Shown piece by piece: positions 18,378-27,446 of a stretch of DNA of 37,144 nt. Positions within the stretch are counted from its first letter, which is position 1, and each line of letters opens with the position of its first letter. Where the stretch lies: contig JAGSHH010000009.1 of NCBI GenBank assembly GCA_023954655.1, forward strand, positions 1 through 37,144. The letters run 5' to 3'. A model generated the notes under the pieces. The model saw only the letters and a list, made by a program, of their open reading frames with translations. It did not search any database and was not told the origin of the DNA. Position numbers and translations under genes: made by a program. This DNA is from Colwelliaceae bacterium. GTDB taxonomy: Bacteria; Pseudomonadota; Gammaproteobacteria; Enterobacterales; Alteromonadaceae.

Positions 18378-19070
18378 CACATCTCTCCAATATTCTTTTT
18401 TCAATAAATAAGAAAGAATAAGTAAGATAAATAAGAAACCAATAACCCAGTAACCTAAAGCTTCACGTTCAAGCTTATTTGGTTCAGCGGTATATTCAAG
18501 GAAGTTAACAAGATCACGTACAAATGTGTCATATTCCTCTTCTGTCATAGTACCACCAGTAGCTGGTGATAATACGCCATGTTCATCCATGGTTCTTATA
18601 CCTTGAAGGTCTTGCAATACATGTGGCATACCAACATCTTTAAAGACCTGATTATTAACACCGAATGGGCGTCCACTATCTACGTAAAAAGTACGTAAAT
18701 AAGTGTAAATATAATCAGGACTTCTAAAGCGAGCTTCTAAAGTTAAATCAGGTGGAGCAGAACCAAACCATTTTGCCGCATCTTTTGCAGGCATAGTATT
18801 AGTAATGTGATCACCTGCTTTTTCACCCGTAGGCATCCAATTCGCTATCCCTTCTTTTTCGTCGATACCTAAATCAGCAAAAGTACGGTTATAACGTTGA
18901 TATTGCAATTGATGACAACCTAAACAGTAATTTATGTAAGACTCAAAACCACGCTTAAGTGATTCTTTATCAGATAAATCATTATTGGCTTTATCTAAGT
19001 TTGCACTTGGTCCAGCAGCTAAAGTCATCAAAGGAACTAAAGCTAAAATTGTTATAAGTAACTTTTTCAT
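18372..19070 (-). CDS. petC: Ubiquinol-cytochrome c reductase, cytochrome c1 subunit
   Basis: The c-type haem subunit of the cytochrome bc1 complex, passing electrons from the Rieske protein to periplasmic cytochrome c. A cleavable Sec signal ends near 'TLAAG' (about 18-20). The haem site is Cys49-x-x-Cys52-His53 ('CLGCH'); Met148 in 'VGMPHVL' is the probable sixth ligand. A C-terminal anchor spans about 207-224. It is short (232 residues), as in other beta/gammaproteobacterial c1 proteins. The ATG overlaps the cytochrome b stop as TAATG. Confidence 0.96.
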   Translation of the reverse strand: MKKLLITILALVPLMTLAAGPSANLDKANNDLSDKESLKRGFESYINYCLGCHQLQYQRYNRTFADLGIDEKEGIANWMPTGEKAGDHITNTMPAKDAAKWFGSAPPDLTLEARFRSPDYIYTYLRTFYVDSGRPFGVNNQVFKDVGMPHVLQDLQGIRTMDEHGVLSPATGGTMTEEEYDTFVRDLVNFLEYTAEPNKLEREALGYWVIGFLFILLILSYLLKKEYWRDVH

Positions 19071-20332
19071 TATCCTGAAACCCTCTCTGGTACTGGTTTA
19101 GTTTTTTCATTCTTACTATAAAACCACATAGCAATAAAGAAACCGAAATAACCAAATGTTGCAAGTCGACCAATCCAATTAAGTAAATCGGTTCCCGGCA
19201 TCGTACCTAAAATACCTAAAACAATAAAACAAATAGCAAATTGTGTAAGGTTAAAAAAGTGAATTTTACTACGATAACGAATAGATTTAACCGTCGCTCG
19301 ATCAAACCAAGGTAATGCAAACAATACCCCTATCGCAGCAAACATAGTGATCATACCAAGCAACTTATCAGGTACAACACGTAATATCGTGAAAAATGGT
19401 CCAAAATACCATACTGGCACTATATGCTCTGGCGTTTTTAGATTATTAGCAGGCTCAAAGTTTGGCGCCTCAATAAAGTAGCCACCACCTTCAGGAGCAA
19501 AAAACATTACCCAACAGAATAAAATTAAGAAAATTACAACAGCTACTAAATCTTTTACCGTGTAATAAGGATGGAACGGTATCGCATCAACAATATCGTA
19601 TTTATCAGTGTATTGTTTATGGAATTTGAATTTACTTAATTCTTCAGGTTTAACGCTGCCTTTTTTCTTCTTAATATCAGTCCCTTCTGGGTTATTTGAA
19701 CCCACTTCATGAAGTGCTAAAATATGTAAGAAAACAAGAATAACTAGTACCAAAGGTAAAGCAATTACATGTAAAGCGAAGAAACGGTTTAATGTGGCTC
19801 CAGAGATAACATAGTCACCTTTGATCCAAATAGTTAACTCTTCACCTATAAAAGGAATAGCTCCAAAGAGCGAGATAATTACCTGTGCTCCCCAGTAACT
19901 CATATTACCCCAAGGCAATAAATACCCCATGAAGGCTTCAGCCATCAGTACGAGGAAGATAAACATACCAAATATCCACAATAATTCACGTGGTTTTTGG
20001 TAAGAGCCGTACATCATGCCGCGGAACATATGCAAATATACAACAATGAAAAATGCCGATGCACCAGTAGAATGCATATAACGAAGTAACCAACCATAAT
20101 CGACATCACGCATGATATATTCGATTGAAGCAAACGCACCTTCACCAGAAGGCTCATAATTCATGGTTAACCAAATACCGGTAACGATTTGGTTAACTAA
20201 TACAACTGACGCTAAAATACCAAAAACATACCAAAAATTAAAATTCTTTGGTGCTGGGTACTGTACAGCATGCTTATTCATAGCATCCATAAATGGTAAG
20301 CGCTTTTCAATCCAAGCCATAAAGTTTTCCAT
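19070..20332 (-). CDS. petB: Ubiquinol-cytochrome c reductase, cytochrome b subunit
   Basis: The membrane core of complex III holding both quinone sites and two b haems. Haem-ligand histidines are His87, His101, His188 and His203. At least eight membrane segments are visible, with the Qo-site ef-loop motif at 306-309 reading Pro-Val-Trp-Tyr where mitochondria and alphaproteobacteria have Pro-Glu-Trp-Tyr. I recall the Val form as a normal variant in beta/gammaproteobacteria. Length 420 is ordinary. TAATG overlaps join it to the Rieske gene before it and to cytochrome c1 after it. Confidence 0.97.
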   Translation of the reverse strand: MENFMAWIEKRLPFMDAMNKHAVQYPAPKNFNFWYVFGILASVVLVNQIVTGIWLTMNYEPSGEGAFASIEYIMRDVDYGWLLRYMHSTGASAFFIVVYLHMFRGMMYGSYQKPRELLWIFGMFIFLVLMAEAFMGYLLPWGNMSYWGAQVIISLFGAIPFIGEELTIWIKGDYVISGATLNRFFALHVIALPLVLVILVFLHILALHEVGSNNPEGTDIKKKKGSVKPEELSKFKFHKQYTDKYDIVDAIPFHPYYTVKDLVAVVIFLILFCWVMFFAPEGGGYFIEAPNFEPANNLKTPEHIVPVWYFGPFFTILRVVPDKLLGMITMFAAIGVLFALPWFDRATVKSIRYRSKIHFFNLTQFAICFIVLGILGTMPGTDLLNWIGRLATFGYFGFFIAMWFYSKNEKTKPVPERVSG

Positions 20333-20922
20333 TATGCTTCTCCCGGACTTATACCAATCAGCAATGTGCCATCAGTAGGAAATGAATGCTCTGGAACAAC
20401 TAGATTAGTTGGAGCCGGAACACCTTGAAAAACACGACCGGCCATATCAAACTTAGAACCGTGACATGGGCAGTAAAAACCATCTTTTTGCCCTTCTACA
20501 TGTTGTTCAAAGTCACCTTTGTGATACGTAGGGGCACAACCTAAATGAGTACAAACTCCTAGAGCAACCATAATTTCAGGCTTAATTGAACGATATGCAT
20601 TAGTTGCATATTCAGGTTGCTGAGGCTCTTCTGACTTAGGGTCCCTTAGCTGACTATCAAGGCTAGCTAAGTTTTTAACCGTTTCATCTGTTCGACGAAC
20701 AATATAAACAGGTTTACTACGCCATTCGGCACGTATTAATTGACCTTCTTCTAACTTACTAATATTGACTTCAACTGGAGCACCTGCGGCTTTAGCACGA
20801 GCACTTGGGTTCCAGGATCCAATGAAAGGTACAGCGACACCAACGACACCAACACCACCCACTACCGAAGTAGCTGCAGTTAAAAAGCGTCGACGGCCGT
20901 TATTCACGGGCGTATTACTCAT
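20332..20922 (-). CDS. petA: Ubiquinol-cytochrome c reductase, Rieske iron-sulfur subunit
   Basis: Carries the high-potential [2Fe-2S] cluster that takes the first electron from ubiquinol. The N-terminus has a twin-arginine-type signal ('NNGRRRFLTAA') that stays as the membrane anchor (about 17-35). Cluster ligands are Cys124 and His126 in 'CTHLGC', and Cys151 and His154 in 'CPCHGS'; Cys129 and Cys153 can form the stabilising disulfide. Length 196. ATG 20922 has GGAG about 8 nt upstream. It is the first gene of the petA-petB-petC set and has a -10 box 47 bp upstream. Confidence 0.97.
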   Translation of the reverse strand: MSNTPVNNGRRRFLTAATSVVGGVGVVGVAVPFIGSWNPSARAKAAGAPVEVNISKLEEGQLIRAEWRSKPVYIVRRTDETVKNLASLDSQLRDPKSEEPQQPEYATNAYRSIKPEIMVALGVCTHLGCAPTYHKGDFEQHVEGQKDGFYCPCHGSKFDMAGRVFQGVPAPTNLVVPEHSFPTDGTLLIGISPGEA

Positions 20923-20968
20923 CCAACATCTCCAATTATTATTCTATTTAAACAAGATTGATTTTTAG

Positions 20969-20974
20969 ATTATA
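20969..20974 (-). promoter_or_regulatory. -10 element upstream of petA
   Basis: TATAAT on the minus strand, 47 bp before the petA ATG. No convincing -35 is visible at 16-18 bp. The 310-bp gap 20923-21232 otherwise holds the mrcB terminator at 21054-21087 and a small GC hairpin at 21166-21178; I see no gene in it. Confidence 0.5.
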
Positions 20975-21053
20975 AAACCAGCGAAAAATACTCACTGCTT
21001 ATTTTTTGTTCAAATAAAGCTAACGATAAAAAAATTTTTATGATCATAAAGAA

Positions 21054-21087
21054 AACCCCCTTTTTTTACAAGGTAAATAAGGGGGTT
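21054..21087 (-). terminator. Intrinsic terminator downstream of mrcB
   Basis: A 9-bp stem AACCCCCTT / AAGGGGGTT with an inner 5-bp stem (TTTAC / GTAAA). On the minus strand the stem is followed by TTTTCTTT. It lies about 145 bp after the mrcB stop and before the petA promoter, so it separates the two units. Confidence 0.75.
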
Positions 21088-21232
21088 ATAGTGTTCAAAA
21101 GAGGAAATATTTCAAATTATTTCACAATAGCAGAAGATCTAGCCTCGATTTAATTGATTACGATTAACCCTCGGGGTTTTATTGAATTAAATTAGAAAAA
21201 TATTTATAAGTTTCACTTAAAAAGTATAAAAA

Positions 21233-23560
21233 CTAATCACCAAAAAGTTTTTCAAACCAAGAACGCTTTTTATTTAACTTTTTAGATTTTTCACTGCATG
21301 AAAAACTGAGTGTTAATCCTTCTTTAATTGCAGGATAAATGCTGGAATTAGGACAGTCTATGCCTAACGCAGAACCTGTCTTATTTTCAAAGCTGACAAG
21401 TTCAATACCATTTGGAGTCGAGTTACTTTTACTTATCGTACCAATGCGCCCCATAAAATTGGCAAATAAAGTTAAGGCTCCACTACTTCCGGTAAAGTCA
21501 GTCGCTTTATTATCGTCTCGACCTAACCATGTTGTTACCATATGTTTAGCATCATAGCCAACAAACCAACTATCACGTTGATCATTAGTTGTTCCTGTTT
21601 TTCCTGCGACTATTTTGTCTTTTAAACGCCACACCAACGACTTTGCAGTACCCTGCTTTGCAACTTGAGTGAGTGCATAATCAGTTAAGTAACTCGCTTG
21701 TTCAGAAAAAAGTGGAAGTTCTTCAACTAGATGTTGATGTAATGTTTCACCCTGCGCAGAAATAATAGACTCAACAGTATGGCTTTCAACAGAATAACCT
21801 TGGTTGGCTATAGGTAAATAAAACTGATTAACTTGGTATGGCGACATATTTATTGAGCCCAACAATAATGAAGGACGAAGAGTAATGTCCCCGTTATAAC
21901 CTAAAAGGTGAATTAGCTCTGCAATATTATCTAAGCCTAGCTCCATTCCTATATTTATCGTCGGGATATTTAACGATCTTACTAAGCTTGTGTATAAAGA
22001 TACTTGACCTCGATATTCCCCATCATAATTTTTAGGGCGCCAAATTTCGCCATCATTTAAATCAAAACTAATCGCTTTATCTTCTAATAAAGTTCCTAGT
22101 TGATATTGTTGAAAACGTTCTAGCGCAGCAAGGTAAATAGCAGGTTTAATTAATGAGCCAATTGGTCTTTTGGCTTTTAACGCACGGTTAAATCCAGCAA
22201 AGCCACTTTTTTTATCTCCAACCAATGCCTTTATTTCACCCGTAGCAATCTCAGTGACAATCATTGCCGCCTGAAGAGAGTGTTCATTCTTTTTAGCTAA
22301 TTTTTCAAGTTGCTGCATCACCGTTTGTTCAAGCGCTTTTTGATGTGATATTGAAAAGCTCGTAAAGACTCGAATTCCTGACTCTTGAACTTCTGGATGG
22401 AGAAGAGAAGATAATTCTTTTTTAACCAGTTGCATATAACTAGGAAACTTTTCTCTCGATTGACCTAATCGACGTGACTTCCTAATATCTAATGGAGATT
22501 CAACAGCATATAAATACTCCGATTTAGTTAAATATTCTTCCTTAAACATTAATTTAAGTACTAAATTTCGTCTTTGTTTAGTACGTTCTGTATAGCGCCA
22601 AGGATCGTAATAACTAGGTCCCTTAATCACACCAATGAGTGTGGCCATTTGTGCATCGCTAAGTTGAGCAATATTCTCACCAAAATAAAACTCTGCCGCT
22701 AAACCAAAACCATAGATACCATTTGCAAAATGTTGTCCCAAATAAACTTCATTAATATAGGCTTCGAGTAATTGATCCTTACTGTATCTATATTCTAACA
22801 ATAACGACATTATCGCCTCATTGACTTTACGCCAAAGGGTTTTGTCTCGTGTTAAATACATATTTTTTACAAGTTGCTGCGTTAAAGTGCTGCCACCTTG
22901 AACCGTTCTTCCTGCACGAATATTTTTATAAAGCGCACGTATTATGCCGAGAGGAGAAATACCTGAGTGAAAATAAAAATCTCTATCTTCAACCAATAAT
23001 AAGGTATCAAGTAACTTTTCAGGGACAGATTGTAGAGGCACTAAAACGCGGTCTTCTTTGCTTTCAGGAACTATTCTTCCCATCGCATAGGGTTCAAGTT
23101 CAACAAAATCAGCTCTTTGGTTATCAATATAAAGTCGAGTAACTTTATCCCCTGAAGAAAGCTTTTTGATATCAATAGAAATAATTTCTGACTCTTCGAG
23201 TCCAGCCCCAAAGTCAAATGCGCGGCGATAAATAATAATTCTTTTTTTAGATAGAGCGAATTGGCCAGGGATAGCAACTTTAGTTACACGTTGATACCCC
23301 ATTAATTTTAGACTATTACTTATATGTTCGAGGTTAATATCACTACCAACTTGATATTGTTCAACTTTTCCATAAACTTGCACGGGCACTTGCCAGCGTT
23401 GTCCTTCAAATTTTTCTACTACTTTGGCATCAAGGTAAAGTGTATAAAAAGCTAATAAAATAAAACCAATAAAAGATAACTTCACAAAGAAGAGTAAGAA
23501 CCTCTTAACTTTAGATGGGCTTTTATTATCTTCGACTGGCGTTTCTTTATTATCTACCAC
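21233..23560 (-). CDS. mrcB: Penicillin-binding protein 1B (bifunctional glycosyltransferase/transpeptidase)
   Basis: Class A PBP that polymerises and cross-links peptidoglycan. From the chosen start: short cytoplasmic tail, one membrane anchor (about 20-44), UB2H-like region (about 58-145), GT51 domain with catalytic Glu191 in 'VEDRDFYFH' and 'GGSTLTQQ', then the transpeptidase with Ser469-x-x-Lys472 ('GSLIKP'), Ser529-Leu-Asn531 and 'KTGT' at 654-657. I choose GTG 23560: AGAGG lies 5 nt before it and begins right after the upstream gene's stop. The open frame runs to ATG 23596, but that would overlap the upstream gene by 26 bp without a good ribosome site. The UB2H region implies an LpoB-type activator, not seen here. 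Confidence 0.95.
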   Translation of the reverse strand: MVDNKETPVEDNKSPSKVKRFLLFFVKLSFIGFILLAFYTLYLDAKVVEKFEGQRWQVPVQVYGKVEQYQVGSDINLEHISNSLKLMGYQRVTKVAIPGQFALSKKRIIIYRRAFDFGAGLEESEIISIDIKKLSSGDKVTRLYIDNQRADFVELEPYAMGRIVPESKEDRVLVPLQSVPEKLLDTLLLVEDRDFYFHSGISPLGIIRALYKNIRAGRTVQGGSTLTQQLVKNMYLTRDKTLWRKVNEAIMSLLLEYRYSKDQLLEAYINEVYLGQHFANGIYGFGLAAEFYFGENIAQLSDAQMATLIGVIKGPSYYDPWRYTERTKQRRNLVLKLMFKEEYLTKSEYLYAVESPLDIRKSRRLGQSREKFPSYMQLVKKELSSLLHPEVQESGIRVFTSFSISHQKALEQTVMQQLEKLAKKNEHSLQAAMIVTEIATGEIKALVGDKKSGFAGFNRALKAKRPIGSLIKPAIYLAALERFQQYQLGTLLEDKAISFDLNDGEIWRPKNYDGEYRGQVSLYTSLVRSLNIPTINIGMELGLDNIAELIHLLGYNGDITLRPSLLLGSINMSPYQVNQFYLPIANQGYSVESHTVESIISAQGETLHQHLVEELPLFSEQASYLTDYALTQVAKQGTAKSLVWRLKDKIVAGKTGTTNDQRDSWFVGYDAKHMVTTWLGRDDNKATDFTGSSGALTLFANFMGRIGTISKSNSTPNGIELVSFENKTGSALGIDCPNSSIYPAIKEGLTLSFSCSEKSKKLNKKRSWFEKLFGD

Positions 23561-23570
23561 AAATACCTCT

Positions 23571-24638
23571 TTAGTCTTTATCTGGCGATGTCTCATCAGA
23601 CACTTTTACATTACTGGACTTAAGACGTTCTCTAAATTGTGATTTTGCTAATTTTTGCATATCTTCAACTTGATCACTCTCATCAACTATTTCACGACCT
23701 AATAATGTTTCAATAGCATCTTCTAAAGTCACTATTCCTGCAGTTTGACCAAATTGATCTTCCACCAAAAAGATATGTTCGTGTCGCTTAATAAATAAAT
23801 CTAAAAGTAGCAATACAGGTAAATTTTCAGATACACGATGGATTGGCAACATTATAGTTTGCAAAGTTTGCTCGCCATTTCCTTGTAGCTTTAATTGAAA
23901 TAACTGTGCTTTAAGAACAACGCCGACAATATTATCTACGGTTTTATCAAATACGGGGATACGGGTAAAATTCGCTGTTTTTTCTGCCTCTAATGCATCA
24001 CTAATCGATGTCCCTTTTTCTAATGCATGAACAACACTCCGAGGTGTAAGAATGTTTTCTACCTTCATTTCTCTAAGGGTTAGAATGTTTTCTACCAATT
24101 GATTTTCTTGATGGTAAAGCGAGCCGTCTTTATGCCCTAAAGCTGCAAATGCTTTTATTTCATCGCGGCTAACCACATCAGTTTTGCCATTATTAAATAA
24201 GCGTGTAATTAAGCTTGAAAACCAAACTAGTGGGTAAACAACTTTCACTAAAAAACTAATCGTATACGCAGAAGGGATGGCTAGTTTTCGCCAAAATTTA
24301 GCGCCGATAGTTTTTGGTATAATGTCAGAAACATATAAAATCGCCAATGTTAATAAAAAAGCAATAAGTGTTTCTTTTTCTTCACCAAATACACGTATCG
24401 CTTGGGCACCAACTCCTGCAGCCCCCATAGTATGGGCGAAGGTATTTAGAATCAAAATACTAGAAATAGACTTATCAATATTACCTTTAACGGTTTTGAG
24501 TACTTTGCCACCCAATGGCTTTTGTTTTTGAATTTTTTCGATGAAACTTGGTGTAACGGATAGTAATACCGCCTCTAAGATTGAACATAAGAATGAAACA
24601 CCGATGGCAATCGATAAATAGGTGATAAGTAATGTCAT
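23571..24638 (-). CDS. CNNM/CBS-domain membrane protein (CorB-like, DUF21)
   Basis: A 355-residue inner-membrane protein of the CNNM (DUF21) family, implicated in Mg2+/Co2+ transport. The membrane domain (about 1-145) has the family's small-residue motifs such as 'EAVLLSVTPSF' and 'SDIIPKTIGA'. A CBS pair follows (about 190-245 and 255-320; 'ILTPRSVV', 'GIVTLEDAIE'). The C-terminal CorC_HlyC domain present in longer CorB/CorC members is missing; the protein ends in a charged tail. It sits between hrpB (45 bp upstream) and mrcB (10 bp downstream), so the three are probably one operon. Transport of a divalent ion is likely, but direction and ion are not clear. Confidence 0.85.
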   Translation of the reverse strand: MTLLITYLSIAIGVSFLCSILEAVLLSVTPSFIEKIQKQKPLGGKVLKTVKGNIDKSISSILILNTFAHTMGAAGVGAQAIRVFGEEKETLIAFLLTLAILYVSDIIPKTIGAKFWRKLAIPSAYTISFLVKVVYPLVWFSSLITRLFNNGKTDVVSRDEIKAFAALGHKDGSLYHQENQLVENILTLREMKVENILTPRSVVHALEKGTSISDALEAEKTANFTRIPVFDKTVDNIVGVVLKAQLFQLKLQGNGEQTLQTIMLPIHRVSENLPVLLLLDLFIKRHEHIFLVEDQFGQTAGIVTLEDAIETLLGREIVDESDQVEDMQKLAKSQFRERLKSSNVKVSDETSPDKD

Positions 24639-24683
24639 AAATTTAATAGATCAAACAAGCAAAGAAATCTATTGTAAACCACG

Positions 24684-27197
24684 TTACTTTGCTTTGATAT
24701 GCCTTTTAGTTTTGTTTGTAGCTTGTGCATTTGCAGGGTCGTCTGGCCAATAATGTTTAGGGTATTGTGACTTCATATCTTTTTGTACGTCTTTGTAACT
24801 TCCTTGCCAGAATCCAGCAAGGTCTGAAGTCACTTGAATTGGCCTTTTTGCAGGTGATAATAATTCAACCGTTAAGTTGATTTGAGTGTTACCAAAACCC
24901 ACCGTTGGACTTGATTTCATGCCATATACTTCCTGCATGTGTAACGAAACAATAGGTGATTGTTCAAGACTATATCGAATAGCACACTTTCTCCCTGTTG
25001 GTCCTGTATAGAAACATGGAGCTAACTCATTTAACAATTGCCGCTGTTGATAATCGAGCATAGATAAAAGCATTTCAGAAACATTAAGTTTTGATAATTG
25101 AGCTTTTGAAGTAATATTCGAAGTATAAGGCTGCAGCCAAATAGAAGCATTTGAAATAAGTGACTGCTCACTTACGTCTGGAAGGTCGCTTTCAGTTTGA
25201 GTCAAGTTAATCCATTGCCAACGTAATAGTAAATTTTGATCATCCTTTTGTAGATTTAAATATGTCAGGCCAAATTTCTCTAGCTGCATTTTCCATATCA
25301 AATAAACTTTTTCATTGTCAAAAAGTGATTTTTCTAGCTTTTCATCAACAACAATTGCACCTATTTTCTTTTGTCTCGATGCTTTAATACGACCTGATTT
25401 TTCATTGTAATTTAAAATATCTTCTGTTGAGGTTTTGACCAAACCCCATTCAAGTAATTGATCAATATTAATAACCGCCGCTAATCTTACTTGAAGTTGT
25501 TGTTTGAATTGCGTTAAATGAGCAGCAACTAAATACTGTTCATTTAATAAAGCATCTTGCTCGTCTATGGTTACCCCTTTACCGTAACTTGCTAGATATT
25601 CACCGTTATTGGTTCGCCTTTTCAATAATCGTTCGGGGTAAGCTAAATAAACCAATACACCAATGTTATCTAAAGGTAGGTTAGGGAGTGGTTTACACTT
25701 TACTTTTACCGCTAATTTATTCGCTTGAGCTAAAATTTGGCGATGTTTATAATTTTTACTGTTGGATAAAAGTAAACGGATTCTCTGACTTATTTCACTA
25801 TTTCCACGAGCTTGCTCAAGTGGAAGTATATCTCGTTCTTCAAGTAATGCTGCCAATAAACACGCTAGATAAGTTAAACCTTTATTTTGATGCTGCTGCT
25901 CTAATGCTTTTGCTTGAATAATCATATGTGCAAACCGCGCATGACAAGGTAGTTTGACGACTTGTTCACCGTGTGAGGTAAGTTTTCTTTTTTCATCAAC
26001 CACATTAATATTAATTAACGTTTGCCACGCATTGTTTTCTATTACGTCATTAGGTAAATCTAATAAAGGAATATCAGAGAGTTGACTAACCTGCCAGCGG
26101 GCAGCCTCAATAACTACAGGTAAAATATCCGCTTGATGAATTGCTAATCCGCTTTGTAACGCTCTACGTTGAAATTCTTCTTCGTTATATAAACGAATAC
26201 AATGCCCTGCTGATAACCTACCTGCTCGCCCCATTCTTTGAATCGCAGAAGATTTTGCAATATTTCTTTGAACAAGCTTGTTCGTTAACGTGCTTTCATC
26301 ATAAATAGCTACTTTTTCTAGCCCTGAATCAATAACGATATTAATCCCTTCAATTGTTAAACTCGTTTCAGCAATATTGGTTGCTAATACTATTTTCTTA
26401 CGGTTATGACTAGGTTGAATTGCTTGTTGTTGCTCAGCAAGACTAAGATCACCATAAAGAGGACAGATTAATAACTGCTCGTTTTCAAGTTCAGATAAAG
26501 CAGAAGCAAGATTACGGATGTCACCACTGCTAGGCAGAAAAACTAAAATTGACCCTTGATGCGCTTGCAATGTCTGTTTTATTACCGAAGCGGTTTGATC
26601 TCGCCACGTTCGAATGTTTTTAATGGGTATATAATCAACAGTAACTGGAAAGCTTCTACCCGTTGTTTGCATAACGAATGCATCAGGTAATGCTTTATTC
26701 AATTCATCACTTGCCAATGTTGCAGACATTAACAATAACGTTAAGTCTTCACGTAAACTTTGTTGAATATCTCGCGCTAAACCAAATGCTAAATCCGCCT
26801 GAAGTGAGCGTTCGTGAAACTCATCAAAAATGATTAAAGATGTATCAGCTAATTCAGGATCTTCCTGCATTAACTGCACCAAAATCCCTTCAGTAATCAC
26901 TTCTAAACGGGTATTTTTAGAAACTTTACTTTCGTTGCGCAAACGATAACCGACACTTTGCCCAACCGTTTCACCTATTTGAGAGGCTAAATAAATAGCA
27001 ATATTTTTTGCTGCAACACGTCTTGGCTGTAATAAATAAATTTTACCGGTAATTTTTGAGCTGTTTTCCAACAACCATAATGGCAAACGGGTAGACTTGC
27101 CTGCTCCTGGTTCAGCAGAAAGAATCAAGGTTACATGTTGGTGTAACGCTTTAATAAAATCAGTTTTTATTTGATCAATAGGTAATGATTCAAGCAT
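24684..27197 (-). CDS. hrpB: ATP-dependent RNA helicase HrpB
   Basis: DEAH-box helicase of the HrpB family, whose role in the cell is poorly known. Seen from ATG 27197: Walker A 'AEPGAGKST' (28-36), Walker B 'DEFH' (125-128), 'SATL', 'QRMGRAGR', and the family-specific C-terminal block ending 'GRYPKHVWPDDPAN'-like (here 'SQYPKHYWPDDPANAQ'). Length 837 is close to E. coli HrpB. The frame can be read from TTG 27209, but ATG 27197 fits the family N-terminus. As in E. coli it lies upstream of mrcB, here with a CNNM gene between. Confidence 0.94.
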   Translation of the reverse strand: MLESLPIDQIKTDFIKALHQHVTLILSAEPGAGKSTRLPLWLLENSSKITGKIYLLQPRRVAAKNIAIYLASQIGETVGQSVGYRLRNESKVSKNTRLEVITEGILVQLMQEDPELADTSLIIFDEFHERSLQADLAFGLARDIQQSLREDLTLLLMSATLASDELNKALPDAFVMQTTGRSFPVTVDYIPIKNIRTWRDQTASVIKQTLQAHQGSILVFLPSSGDIRNLASALSELENEQLLICPLYGDLSLAEQQQAIQPSHNRKKIVLATNIAETSLTIEGINIVIDSGLEKVAIYDESTLTNKLVQRNIAKSSAIQRMGRAGRLSAGHCIRLYNEEEFQRRALQSGLAIHQADILPVVIEAARWQVSQLSDIPLLDLPNDVIENNAWQTLININVVDEKRKLTSHGEQVVKLPCHARFAHMIIQAKALEQQHQNKGLTYLACLLAALLEERDILPLEQARGNSEISQRIRLLLSNSKNYKHRQILAQANKLAVKVKCKPLPNLPLDNIGVLVYLAYPERLLKRRTNNGEYLASYGKGVTIDEQDALLNEQYLVAAHLTQFKQQLQVRLAAVINIDQLLEWGLVKTSTEDILNYNEKSGRIKASRQKKIGAIVVDEKLEKSLFDNEKVYLIWKMQLEKFGLTYLNLQKDDQNLLLRWQWINLTQTESDLPDVSEQSLISNASIWLQPYTSNITSKAQLSKLNVSEMLLSMLDYQQRQLLNELAPCFYTGPTGRKCAIRYSLEQSPIVSLHMQEVYGMKSSPTVGFGNTQINLTVELLSPAKRPIQVTSDLAGFWQGSYKDVQKDMKSQYPKHYWPDDPANAQATNKTKRHIKAK

Positions 27198-27233
27198 TAT
27201 AAAATTCAATAAGCAGCCAGTGAGGTATATTCT

Positions 27234-27249
27234 AGAAAATACATTTTCT
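27234..27249. repeat. Perfect inverted repeat upstream of hrpB
   Basis: AGAAAAT-AC-ATTTTCT has two 7-bp arms round a 2-bp centre. It lies 37 bp upstream of the hrpB ATG, where a regulator could block or aid its promoter, and 197 bp from the divergent lipoprotein gene. The matching protein is unknown. Confidence 0.35.
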
Positions 27250-27367
27250 TCAATCTATATATATCTATATCAAAAAATACATAGAACATTCAGAACATCA
27301 ATTTACCCATTCTAATACTAACAAAATTGTAGATCCAACTAACAACATTCCTTTAAGTCACAATAAC

Positions 27368-27409
27368 GTCATATGTGTGCAAAAAATTTGTCATAAAGTG
27401 CCCATAAAG
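27368..27409 (+). promoter_or_regulatory. Pho-box-like 11-bp phased repeats before the lipoprotein gene
   Basis: GTCAT at 27368 and 27390 and CCCAT at 27401 are spaced by exactly 22 and 11 bp; the last two units read TTGTCATAAAG and TGCCCATAAAG. PhoB binds tandem 11-bp units built on CTGTCAT-N4. A -10-like AATAAT (27418-27423) follows 12 bp after the last unit, as at Pho promoters. The last unit matches poorly, so this is a candidate. Confidence 0.45.
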
Positions 27410-27446
27410 TAGTGCTGAATAATTCTACTAACACTATGGCAATACA

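Noticed and set aside
21166-21178. GC hairpin AACCC-TCG-GGGTT followed by TTATT as a plus-strand terminator
   Set aside because: No plus-strand gene lies upstream for it to serve, and the stem is only 5 bp.
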